Shown one piece after another: positions 14,417 to 22,875 of a stretch of DNA of 23,216 nucleotides (position 1 is the first letter of the stretch; every line of letters starts with the position of its first letter). The notes under the pieces are model-generated. The model was not told where the DNA came from and searched no databases. It saw nothing but the letters and a program-made list of their open reading frames with translations. The position numbers were made by a program, and so were the translations under genes. This DNA is from JAVBQJ01 sp031549115 (GTDB lineage Bacteria; Verrucomicrobiota; Lentisphaeria; Victivallales; Victivallaceae), in contig JAVBQJ010000115.1 of assembly GCA_031549115.1 (NCBI GenBank), positions 1-23,216 of the forward strand. The letters are read 5' to 3'.

Positions 14417-15787
14417 TCACCCCAGAATCCGGTGCCAGCGGGCCAGCTCCGAAGCGACCGCGTTGTAGCCGGTACCGCCGGTGATTTCCCGTTTTCCGAC
14501 GCTGGCTTCGGGAGCGAAAAGGGTCAGAAATTCCGGCGTAGCCTCCGGGATGGTCTCCCGCATTTCCGCCAGGGTCACTTCGTCGAGCGCCCTGCCGCGC
14601 TCCTTGCAATATTTGACGAAGCTGCCGACGCGGTGATGCGCGGTGCGGAACGGCACGCCGAGTTCGACCAGCTTTTCCGCCAGATCGGTGGCCATCAACG
14701 CCGGGTCGGAGGCCATTTCCGCCATCCGTTCCGCCCTGACGCTCATGGTGGCGACCATCGCCGGGTAAATACTGAGCACCAGCTTGACGGTATCCAGCGC
14801 GTCGAACAGCGGCTCCTTGTCCTCCTGCAAGTCGCGATTGTAGGTGAGCGGCAGACCTTTGCACAGGGTCAGGAGCGTCATCAGATCGCCGTAGACGCGG
14901 GCGGTTTTGCCACGGGACAATTCGGCGACATCGGGGTTCTTTTTCTGCGGCATCAGGCTGGAACCGGTGCAGAACGCGTCCGCAAGCTCAATGAAGTTGA
15001 ACTCCTGCGAGCACCACAGAATCAGGTCTTCGCTCAGGCGCGAAACGTGCATCGAAAAAATCGCCAGCGCCGAAACCAGCTCGATGGCGAAATCGCGGTC
15101 GGCCACCGCATCCATGCTGTTGTGGGTGACCTCCGGGAACCGGAGCAATTCCGCGACCATTTCCCGTTTGATCGGCAGCGTCGAACCGGCAAGAGCACCG
15201 GAGCCGAGCGGCATCACATTGATCCGGCGGGCACAGTCGCCCAGCCGGTCGATGTCGCGGGCGAACATTTCGACATAGGCGAGCAAATGATGCGCGAAAA
15301 GCACCACTTGCGCATGCTGCAGGTGGGTGAATCCGGGCAGGAACACCTTCGGATATTCGGAGGCCTTGTCGACCAGTGCGCGCTGAAAGTTGCGGATACC
15401 TTCGATCAGGCCCGCCACTTCGTCGCGCAGATACAGCCGGATATCCAGCGCCACCTGATCGTTGCGGCTGCGGGCGCTGTGCACCCGGGCGCCCTCGGCG
15501 CCGAGCTTTTCGATCAGGGCGCTTTCGATGTGCATGTGAATGTCTTCGAGCTCCGCCGCAAAGGTGAAATCGCCCGCATCGATCCGGGCTTTGATCCGGT
15601 CGAGTTCTTCGGCGATGGCCCGCGCCGTCTCCACCGGAATGATGCCCTGCGCCGCCAACATCGCCGCATGGGCCTTGCTGCCCATGATATCGTGCGCGTA
15701 CAAGCGCCGGTCGAACGAAATCGACTCGGAAAACTTCACGAGCTCCTCGCGGCCCGTCTCGCTGAATCTGCCACCCCACAATGCCAT
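14417..15787 (-). CDS. argH: Argininosuccinate lyase
   Basis: This 456-residue enzyme splits argininosuccinate into arginine and fumarate, the last step of arginine synthesis, as a cytoplasmic tetramer. The start MALWGGRFSE is typical. THLQHAQ (154-160) carries the conserved His region, and GSSLMPQKKNPD (275-286) is the fumarase/lyase superfamily signature loop with the catalytic Ser. The frame is open up to 15871, but the ATG at 15787 has TGAGGT about 8 bases upstream and fits the family N-terminus. That ribosome site overlaps the stop codon of the upstream mannosidase gene, so translation is probably coupled. No other arginine gene is in the window. Its place between a glycosidase and a deacetylase is unusual for this family. 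Confidence 0.97.
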   Translation of the reverse strand: MALWGGRFSETGREELVKFSESISFDRRLYAHDIMGSKAHAAMLAAQGIIPVETARAIAEELDRIKARIDAGDFTFAAELEDIHMHIESALIEKLGAEGARVHSARSRNDQVALDIRLYLRDEVAGLIEGIRNFQRALVDKASEYPKVFLPGFTHLQHAQVVLFAHHLLAYVEMFARDIDRLGDCARRINVMPLGSGALAGSTLPIKREMVAELLRFPEVTHNSMDAVADRDFAIELVSALAIFSMHVSRLSEDLILWCSQEFNFIELADAFCTGSSLMPQKKNPDVAELSRGKTARVYGDLMTLLTLCKGLPLTYNRDLQEDKEPLFDALDTVKLVLSIYPAMVATMSVRAERMAEMASDPALMATDLAEKLVELGVPFRTAHHRVGSFVKYCKERGRALDEVTLAEMRETIPEATPEFLTLFAPEASVGKREITGGTGYNAVASELARWHRILG

Positions 15788-15797
15788 AACGCTAACC

Positions 15798-18521
15798 TCA
15801 AAATTCCAATTTGTACGTAATAAATTTCCACGCTTCGGCAACCACGCCGAATTCGGACGCCGGGAAGGCATCGCCGAGCACGGTCTCCTCGTCCAGCGCC
15901 ACCGGCGTCACCGTCGCCGTCTGCGCCAGCCTGACCCGCCCCTTGCGGGTTTCGCCGGACAGGTTGGCCAGCCGCAGAATCGCCGTCTGCCCGGCGCCGG
16001 AATGCGCCGGTTTCAACGCGCCCAACGATAGATTGCCGGTGATTTCCAGCCACCCGGCATCCGCGCCGCCGGCGACGCACTGCGAAGCCGGCAGCGCATG
16101 ATCGATCGGGGTGGTGCGATAATTCTGCATGAAGCGGAACAACGCCGGATAATCCTCCTTGGACACCACCGGCTTGTAGGCGTATTCGAAGGTCAGCGGC
16201 TTCTGCAGCTGGCAATCCTCTTCGCCATTGGTCATCACCGTCCGGCGGAATGCCCGCACAAGCGTGATATACAGCGCGCTGTCGGTTTCAATTCCGGCCG
16301 AAACCTCATGCAGGCCGTAACGCGCCACCAACGCAATGCCTCCGGTGACGTCGGACTTGCCGGCAATTCCGGAAAAATTCTTCTCCAACGCCTCCGATTC
16401 CGGGTAGCGTTCGGTGGCGCGGTCGGTCGTCCGCCCCGCGGCCCGGTTGAGGAAAGCCCCGTTCTGGTAAGCGAAATATTCACCGGGAATGCCGGTCGGC
16501 ATCACCAGCCGCAGCCGGTAATCACGCACGGTGTTGACGAAGGTGGTTTTCACCTTGACCGCATCCGAGTCGGCTTCCAGCGACACCACGCTTTTGATCG
16601 TCAGCTTGACGGTATCTTCGGATTCGGCAATACCGGCGTACCCCTCCTGCAGCGTCCCCTGAAATTCCAATTCGCGCGGCAGTTCGTAGGTACGGGTGAT
16701 CGCAAAGCTGGTGCGGACCGGGCCATCCTCGACCAGCGCCACCTGCGTGGTCCCGGAAGCCGCCACCAATGTCGGCGCACCGGCGGGGCGCGCATGATTC
16801 CAGCCGTCGCCGATTTCGCGGTCGAAGATGAAGTCGTTGAGTTTCCGGTAGTGCCGCTGGGTGCGCCGGTCCTGAATGTCGATGGTGCCGTCCGCGTTCA
16901 CCGCCAGCGTCAGATAAGCGTTGGCTGCCGAGGTGCGCGATTCCAGCTGGCTGACGAAAAAGCGCACCGCGTCGTCAGACGGCCGGAGCTGTACGGTGTT
17001 CCAGCCGGAAGCGCGCAAATTCAACTTGCAGCATACCGGATAAATATCGTAGCTGCGGCTGTCGTGCCGGTAAAACCGGCGCAATTGGTTCCGGCGCCCC
17101 CGTCCGAGCTGATACGGGATTTCGTTGCCGGCTTCGTCGAACAGCCGGAACGCGTTATGGACCTCATAGCCGAACGGCTCGAACCATTTTTGCGGATACG
17201 CCTGCCGCGCCGGGAATGCCAGTTCCAACTGGACGGCTTCTTCGCGCTCCCACGGCAGCGGATTGTAGACACGCACGGTGTAGCAACCGTCCGGGTCGAT
17301 GTCGGTGTTGGTGCGGTCTTCCACAAACGCCGCGCTCTTGGTGAACGCCTGAATCGGTTTTCCGGTCAACTGCCGCCGGTCGGCGAGAATCCAGTCTTCG
17401 ACGATGGAATCGCCGACCTGGCCGATCTCTTCGAAGCGGGTCAGCATCTGCCGGTGCACCGCGTCGATCGAACAGCCGCAGATCGAATCGTGCGGATGAT
17501 TTTTGACCAACTGCTTCCACGCGTATTTCCAGAACGAGGTCATCGCGCCGGTACCCTGCGCCGCCGCCCGCGCCTGTACCGGATCGCAATCCAGCTCCAG
17601 GCGGTTCTGGCAAATGTCGTTGCCGGCCTTGATGTCATACCGCGAACTCAGGGTATGCGAAAGCAGCCAGCCGTCGGTCGGTTGCTGGTCACACCCCTGA
17701 ATCAACTCCCCGGCTCGCACCGGCAGCTTCGCCGGAGCGGCGAATTCCGCCATGACCTCGCGGTAGTCCGTGTGAATGACTTCGGCGTCCGGGTAGACCT
17801 CCTGAATCCACTTGAGATACTGCGGCGCCTGCGCGTGCACATTGATGTGATCCAGCGCGTCGGAGAGGACCATCGCCTCGCCGAAGTGCGGCCGGATGCG
17901 CTCGACCTCCAGCTGCAACCGGCTTTTGAAGGTGGCCTCGTCGAGCGGCAGGTCCCACCAGCCGGTGACCCACAGCGAAAAATCCGCATAGCCGTTCTGC
18001 GACATCAGTTTGACCGTCGGCAACCGGCTCCCGTCCGGGGCTTCCCACAGGAAATACGGCGGACACTGCGCATCGACGCCGCGCCAGATCACCCCCATCT
18101 GCAAGCCGAAGCCGTTGAAAATCTGCGGTGTCTGCGCGATATGCCCGAATGTGTCGCAGATGTAACCGATCGGCCAGGGCTCGCCGCCGAACGCCCGCGC
18201 CACCTCGCGCCCGATCAGGAGATTGCGGATCAGCGATTCGCCGGAAACCAGAAATTCGTCCGGCATCACATACCACGGGCCGACATTCAAACGCCCGGCG
18301 CGGATCTGCGCCGTCAGGCGTTCGCGCCACTCCGGATGGATTTCCACCACATCCTCGAGCACGATGGTCTGTCCGTCGAAGGTATACTTCTGAAACTCCG
18401 GATTGTTTTCCAGCGCGTTCAAAATACCGTCGGTGGTCTCAACCAGATAGCGACGGTACGTCTGCATCGTCTGGTACCACTCCCGATCCCAATGCGTCGA
18501 ATTGAAGTAATAGAATTTCAT
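15798..18521 (-). CDS. GH38 alpha-mannosidase
   Basis: This 907-residue enzyme releases alpha-linked mannose. The N-terminal catalytic domain opens with STHWDREW (8-15), whose His and Asp bind zinc. The nucleophile is D123 in GYICDTFGHIAQ, and NHPHDSICG (341-349) carries the zinc-binding His. A helical domain and then large beta-sandwich domains follow (about 420-907), the usual GH38 order. The length matches bacterial GH38 enzymes (850-1050). There is no signal peptide, so it is probably cytoplasmic. GAGGA precedes the ATG, 16 bases after the lolD-like gene. The MngB-like substrate 2-O-mannosylglycerate is possible, but host or plant mannan pieces are equally plausible. Confidence 0.95.
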   Translation of the reverse strand: MKFYYFNSTHWDREWYQTMQTYRRYLVETTDGILNALENNPEFQKYTFDGQTIVLEDVVEIHPEWRERLTAQIRAGRLNVGPWYVMPDEFLVSGESLIRNLLIGREVARAFGGEPWPIGYICDTFGHIAQTPQIFNGFGLQMGVIWRGVDAQCPPYFLWEAPDGSRLPTVKLMSQNGYADFSLWVTGWWDLPLDEATFKSRLQLEVERIRPHFGEAMVLSDALDHINVHAQAPQYLKWIQEVYPDAEVIHTDYREVMAEFAAPAKLPVRAGELIQGCDQQPTDGWLLSHTLSSRYDIKAGNDICQNRLELDCDPVQARAAAQGTGAMTSFWKYAWKQLVKNHPHDSICGCSIDAVHRQMLTRFEEIGQVGDSIVEDWILADRRQLTGKPIQAFTKSAAFVEDRTNTDIDPDGCYTVRVYNPLPWEREEAVQLELAFPARQAYPQKWFEPFGYEVHNAFRLFDEAGNEIPYQLGRGRRNQLRRFYRHDSRSYDIYPVCCKLNLRASGWNTVQLRPSDDAVRFFVSQLESRTSAANAYLTLAVNADGTIDIQDRRTQRHYRKLNDFIFDREIGDGWNHARPAGAPTLVAASGTTQVALVEDGPVRTSFAITRTYELPRELEFQGTLQEGYAGIAESEDTVKLTIKSVVSLEADSDAVKVKTTFVNTVRDYRLRLVMPTGIPGEYFAYQNGAFLNRAAGRTTDRATERYPESEALEKNFSGIAGKSDVTGGIALVARYGLHEVSAGIETDSALYITLVRAFRRTVMTNGEEDCQLQKPLTFEYAYKPVVSKEDYPALFRFMQNYRTTPIDHALPASQCVAGGADAGWLEITGNLSLGALKPAHSGAGQTAILRLANLSGETRKGRVRLAQTATVTPVALDEETVLGDAFPASEFGVVAEAWKFITYKLEF

Positions 18522-18537
18522 AATATCCTCTGTTCGG

Positions 18538-19236
18538 TCATATCATCGGAGCCGCTTCTTCGGCGGCAATTATCCCGTCACACAAGCGCACCACCGCATC
18601 GGCCCGGCGGGCGATCTCTTCGTTATGCGTAATCATCACGATCGTCAGATTTTCGGTCCGGCGCAAATCTTCCAGCAACTCCAGGATCGCCTCGCCGGAC
18701 AACCGGTCCAGATTCCCGGTGGGCTCGTCGGCCAGCAGAATTTCCGGCGCTTTGATCAGCGCCCGGGCAATCGCCGCCCGTTGCTGTTCGCCGCCGGAAA
18801 GCTCGGTCGGATGATGCTTCAAGCGCGCCGCCAGACCGAAACGCTCCAACAATTCCAACGCTTTGCCGCGGCACTGCCGGGGCGCCATGCCGGCCAGCCG
18901 CGACGGCAGCGTCACATTTTCCAACAGCGTCAGCTCCGGCAGCAGCTGATACGACTGAAACACGAATCCGAGCCGGTGCGCCCGGAAGCGGGCCAACTGC
19001 CGCCCCGACCAGCGGTTCATCAATTCGCCGTCGAACCACAATTCGCCCCGGTCCGGCCGTTCCAGCCCGCCCAGGAGATTCAACAGCGTGGTTTTGCCGG
19101 AGCCGGAGGCGCCCAGAAGCGCGGTCCAGCGGTCGCGTTCGATCCGCCAATTGACATCGTTCAAAACTTCGAGGCGCGACTTGCCGACCCGGTACCCCTT
19201 GCCGACATGTTTGGCTTCCACAATGTATTCGCTCAT
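18538..19236 (-). CDS. lolD: LolD-like ABC transporter ATPase
   Basis: This 232-residue ATPase powers a MacB/LolCE-type transporter in the inner membrane. The Walker A GASGSGKTT, signature LSGGEQQRAAIARAL, Walker B ILLADEPTGNLD and H-loop MITHNEE are all present and intact. GFVFQSYQLLPELT is the Q-loop wording of the LolD/MacB group. An ATG at 19254 also opens the frame and overlaps the permease stop, but GAGGGG sits 6 bases before the ATG at 19236, which I prefer. It follows the permease gene by 10 bases. Together they fit lipoprotein release from the inner membrane, though a MacB-like exporter without a partner cannot be excluded. Confidence 0.88.
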   Translation of the reverse strand: MSEYIVEAKHVGKGYRVGKSRLEVLNDVNWRIERDRWTALLGASGSGKTTLLNLLGGLERPDRGELWFDGELMNRWSGRQLARFRAHRLGFVFQSYQLLPELTLLENVTLPSRLAGMAPRQCRGKALELLERFGLAARLKHHPTELSGGEQQRAAIARALIKAPEILLADEPTGNLDRLSGEAILELLEDLRRTENLTIVMITHNEEIARRADAVVRLCDGIIAAEEAAPMI

Positions 19237-19246
19237 GACCGTCCCC

Positions 19247-20542
19247 TCATTCATAGCGCAACGCCTTTGCCGGATCCAGCCGTGACGCCCGCCACGCCGG
19301 CAACAGCGCTCCGACGGTACACAGGAGAATCGCGCAGATTGCCACCGTAATCAGATCCGTCGCCGCCAATTGGGCCGGAAGTTCGTTGAAAAAGTAAAAC
19401 TGCGGCGGAAAGAGGTCGTGGCCGCTGGAACGCAACAGCCGCAGCACGTCATTGCGGTAGTAAATCAGGGTGCTGCCGGCGGCCACGCCGCAGCCGGCGC
19501 CGAGCACGCCGACGATAAAGCCCTGCCAGACAAAAATCCGCATGATCTGGAAATCGGTGGCGCCGAGCGCTTTCAGCACGCCGATTTCGCGGGTTTTCTG
19601 GTATACCGTGGTAATCAATGTATTGGTGATGCTGAACGCGGCGACGAGGATGATGAAAAGCAACAGAAAGAACATGGTGTTTTTTTCCACCTGGAGCACG
19701 CCGAGCATCGTCCGGTTGGTTTCCTCCCAGGTACGGATCAGCAGCGGATCGTAAAAGTTGGCGGCGTCCTCTTTTTGCAGCAGCCGCCGCAGCTCCGCCA
19801 CTTCGGCGGACATATGGAACGGATCCTTGACCCAGCCGTAAACCATCGTCGCCGCCCCGAGCGGGAAGCCGTACAGATCCGTCGCGTCGTCGGCGGAGAT
19901 AAACAGAAACTGGCTGTCGAAGTCGTATTTGCCGAACGAAAAAGTACCGGCAATCGTAAATTCATGCGGCAAAAACACTTCGCCATTTTCCGACAGGCGC
20001 ACTTTGCCGCTTTCGTCGACGTCGATCAGCGACGCCAGTTTGTTCGGCGCATGCAGCAGCAGCTTGTCGCCGATCCCGGCGCGCAGCTCCTGGGCGATGG
20101 TTTCGCTGATCAGAATTTCCCCCGGCTCCAGATTGAAATTGCCGTCACGCCGGATTGCGTCCAGATCGTAAAAACGATGCATCGCGTCCGGATCGATGCC
20201 GATCACCATTTTCTGATTGAAGCTTTTGCGCCCCTCCTGCACCAGGCCGGGCATCATGATGATTCCGGAGCCGGAAATACCGGACTCTTCCATCGCTTTC
20301 AGCACCGGCGCCGGATCGGCGATATAGCTGCGGCGGTGAAAGACCTGGACGTGGGACTGGGTTTCGAGCAGCTTGGTTTTGAACATCTGGATGAAGCCGC
20401 TCATCACCGCCAGCACCACGATCAACACCATCACGCCGAGCGTGACGCCGAGAACGGCGAGAACGGCAATCAACGATACTTCACTGCGCTTCGGCTTCAG
20501 ATAACGCAGTGCGAGAAACAATTCGGTCTTCAATTTAGACAA
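19247..20542 (-). CDS. LolC/LolE-like lipoprotein-releasing permease
   Basis: This 431-residue inner-membrane permease likely extracts lipoproteins with the LolD-like ATPase. It has the family order: one transmembrane helix (about 23-49, SLIAVLAVLGVTLGVMVLIV), a large periplasmic MacB-type domain (about 55-280), then three helices in the FtsX domain (about 285-425), ending in LPAWRASRLDPAKALRYE, a hallmark of LolC/E. Only one LolC/E-type gene is present here, so it could act as a homodimer or pair with one encoded elsewhere. The start is uncertain: a TTG at 20542 is only two bases from GGAG, and another TTG three codons on is slightly far. It is the first gene of the five-gene minus-strand cluster. 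Confidence 0.88.
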   Translation of the reverse strand: MSKLKTELFLALRYLKPKRSEVSLIAVLAVLGVTLGVMVLIVVLAVMSGFIQMFKTKLLETQSHVQVFHRRSYIADPAPVLKAMEESGISGSGIIMMPGLVQEGRKSFNQKMVIGIDPDAMHRFYDLDAIRRDGNFNLEPGEILISETIAQELRAGIGDKLLLHAPNKLASLIDVDESGKVRLSENGEVFLPHEFTIAGTFSFGKYDFDSQFLFISADDATDLYGFPLGAATMVYGWVKDPFHMSAEVAELRRLLQKEDAANFYDPLLIRTWEETNRTMLGVLQVEKNTMFFLLLFIILVAAFSITNTLITTVYQKTREIGVLKALGATDFQIMRIFVWQGFIVGVLGAGCGVAAGSTLIYYRNDVLRLLRSSGHDLFPPQFYFFNELPAQLAATDLITVAICAILLCTVGALLPAWRASRLDPAKALRYE

Positions 20543-20649
20543 AACTCCACATTTTTTCTAATAATCTACTATCAAAACCGGCAAAGTAAAACTATATTAA
20601 GTTGAAATGTCGCATTTTTTATGATTTTTTCCCGAGGAGGAGCTGCATA
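20543..20649. promoter_or_regulatory. Divergent promoter region, lolC/E-like gene and U32 gene
   Basis: This 107-base AT-rich spacer must drive the five-gene minus cluster and the plus-strand U32 gene. On the minus strand TTTACT and TAGATT spaced by 16 bases give a weak sigma-70 pair. On the plus strand TATATT near 20592 is a -10 candidate without a clear -35. No operator symmetry is obvious. Confidence 0.4.
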
Positions 20650-22875
20650 ATGAGTCTGAAACCGGAACTTCTGGCCCCGGCCGGCAACGCCGTCGCCGCG
20701 TTGGCCGCCTTCGACGCCGGAGCCGATGCCGTTTACGCCGGATTGCCGAAATTCAACGCCCGTGAACGCGGCGAAAATTTTTCCGTCGAGGAACTCGGCC
20801 GGATCATCCGTTACGCCCACGCCAACGGCCGCAAGGTCTATGTCACCATGAACACGCTGGTCAAGGAGGACGAACTGCCGGAGGTCGTCGCATATCTGGC
20901 GGAGTTGAGCCGGCTGGAGCCGGACGCGCTGATCGTTCAGGACCTCGGCGTCTTGCGCCTCATCCGCGAATACTTTCCCAACCTGACGATTCACGCCTCC
21001 ACCCAGATGGGGTTCCATAACTCCGCCGGGATCGAACTGGCGCGCAGCCTGGGCGTGAAGCGGGTGATCCTGGAGCGGCAGATGACGACCGATGAATTGC
21101 GGTTGCTCGCCCGCAACGCCGGAATCGAACTCGAGGTTTTCGTCCACGGCGCACTGTGTTGTTCACTCTCCGGGCAGTGTCTTTTTTCCTCCTGGCTCGG
21201 CGGCGCCTCCGGCAATCGCGGCAAATGCAAGCAGCCGTGCCGGCGCCGTTTTTACAGCAAGGGCGGCAACGGATTTTTCTTCTCCACCGGGGATCTGTGT
21301 TCGCTGGAAATGATCCCGGAGTTGACTGCGATGGGGCTGGCATCGTTCAAGATCGAAGGACGGCTGCGGCAGCCGGATTACGTTTACAACGCGGTTCGGG
21401 CCTATCGTCTGCTGCTCGACGCCCCCTCCCCGCAGGAGGCCAAAAGCGTCCTCGGCGAAGCGCGGCAACTGCTCGCGGAAACCTGCGGGCGCCGCTGGAC
21501 CCGCGGCTTCGCCGATCCCGAAGCGATGCGGGAGCTGATCCAGCACGATTCGCTCGGCGCGGTGGGCATGCTGGTCGGCCGGGTGGAGCGGCTGGCGCCG
21601 AACGGTTTCGGCTTCACCGCCAAGCGGCGCATTCACATCGGCGACCGCCTCCGGGTACAGCCCGCTTCCGGCGACGAAGGCGCGGCCCTGACCCTGACCC
21701 GGATTTTCGTCAATGACCGCCCGGCGCAAAAAGCGTCCCCGGGCGAATACTGTTTCGTCTGCTGCGACAAACCGATGCCGCCGGGAGGGCTGGTTTTCAA
21801 GCTCGGTACCAACCTGGAGGTTTCCCAGGCGCGGCTGGATGTCCTCGGCCCCGAAGTGCCGCGGCTGCAATTGCAGTTGACGCTGACCGGCGACGCCGTC
21901 AGCGTCCGGGTCGTCAACGCCCCGACCTTTCCGGTCTGGCGCCAAAGCTGGTCGCCGGCGCCGGCCGAAAAACGCCCGCTGCTCGCGGAAACCGTCGCCG
22001 CCGAATGGCAGGCCAGCGACCGCGCTCCGTTCCGCTGCGGCATCTGCCAGATCGATATCGACGGCAATTATTTCGTCCCCGCCAGCGAATTGAAGTCGTT
22101 GCGCCGGGCCTTCTGGCAGCATATCACCGAACAATTGCCTCCGGACGCGGTCGATTCTCCGGAGTTGCGGGCGATGGAGCAATTCCGGCGCGATTATCTC
22201 GCCCAGCGTCCCGCCGATCCCGACACCCGGACGCCGGAAACCGTGGCAATACGCCCGCACGGCAATATCCCCGGCAACCCCAAAGCGCTGCGCGCGGTGT
22301 CGATCCTCGACTTCAGCAAGGAAACCGATGAGGCCATCCTCCCCGATTTCTGCCCCGAGGAGCGTCTGCCGTCGCTGCGGAAAATGATTCAAAGCGCCTG
22401 GGATTCCGGCATCCGCCGCTTCCGGGTCACCAGCCTGTACGGCTTCGAGCTGTTGCGCCCGTATCCGGAAGCGGTCATCGTCACCAGCTTCCCCCTCCCC
22501 GTCGCCAACTCGATCGCCGTTCAAGAGCTCGCCAACCTCGGTGTCCAGCGCATTCAGGCCGATCTGGAACTGGAAAAGAGTGCCATCGAAGCCCTCGCCG
22601 CCAAGTCGCCGCTCCCGATCGAAATCTACCGCTACGGGCGTCCCGCGCTGCTTGTCACCCGCGCCGCCATCCCCGTCGACGGCAAAATCGGCGACTCCCG
22701 CGAAGAGGAATTTCTCGTCCGCGCCGACAAGCGTTCCGGCCTGACCCGCCTTTATGCATCCAAAGTCGTATTCCTGCCCCGGGTGCGCGACTGCGCCGAC
22801 TACTACGACCTCACCCAGGCCAACTGGCAGGAAAAAGTAACCGGCGATTTCAATTTCAATACCGCCTGGCTTTGA
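20650..22875 (+). CDS. U32-family protein (RlhA/TrhP/YhbU type)
   Basis: This 741-residue protein belongs to the peptidase U32 family, whose studied members RlhA and TrhP hydroxylate rRNA or tRNA rather than cut proteins. The N-terminal barrel domain (about 5-245) has LLAPAGN, GADAVYAGLPKFNARERGENF, HASTQMGFHN, and the signature EVFVHGALCCSLSGQCLFSS. That segment, with GNRGKCKQPCRRRF and STGDLCSLE, supplies the cysteines C170, C177, C193 and C197 expected at an iron-sulfur site. SFKIEGRLRQPDYVYN closes the domain. The long C-terminal part fits the larger, about 650-800 residue, family form. An upstream ATG at 20602 is ignored because GAGGAGG lies just before the ATG at 20650. Old annotation as a protease is probably wrong. 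Confidence 0.93.
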   Translation: MSLKPELLAPAGNAVAALAAFDAGADAVYAGLPKFNARERGENFSVEELGRIIRYAHANGRKVYVTMNTLVKEDELPEVVAYLAELSRLEPDALIVQDLGVLRLIREYFPNLTIHASTQMGFHNSAGIELARSLGVKRVILERQMTTDELRLLARNAGIELEVFVHGALCCSLSGQCLFSSWLGGASGNRGKCKQPCRRRFYSKGGNGFFFSTGDLCSLEMIPELTAMGLASFKIEGRLRQPDYVYNAVRAYRLLLDAPSPQEAKSVLGEARQLLAETCGRRWTRGFADPEAMRELIQHDSLGAVGMLVGRVERLAPNGFGFTAKRRIHIGDRLRVQPASGDEGAALTLTRIFVNDRPAQKASPGEYCFVCCDKPMPPGGLVFKLGTNLEVSQARLDVLGPEVPRLQLQLTLTGDAVSVRVVNAPTFPVWRQSWSPAPAEKRPLLAETVAAEWQASDRAPFRCGICQIDIDGNYFVPASELKSLRRAFWQHITEQLPPDAVDSPELRAMEQFRRDYLAQRPADPDTRTPETVAIRPHGNIPGNPKALRAVSILDFSKETDEAILPDFCPEERLPSLRKMIQSAWDSGIRRFRVTSLYGFELLRPYPEAVIVTSFPLPVANSIAVQELANLGVQRIQADLELEKSAIEALAAKSPLPIEIYRYGRPALLVTRAAIPVDGKIGDSREEEFLVRADKRSGLTRLYASKVVFLPRVRDCADYYDLTQANWQEKVTGDFNFNTAWL

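Noticed and set aside
16098..18632. An 844-codon open frame on the plus strand
   Set aside because: It is antisense to the GH38 mannosidase with its intact catalytic motifs. The translation is arginine- and glutamine-rich with no family resemblance.
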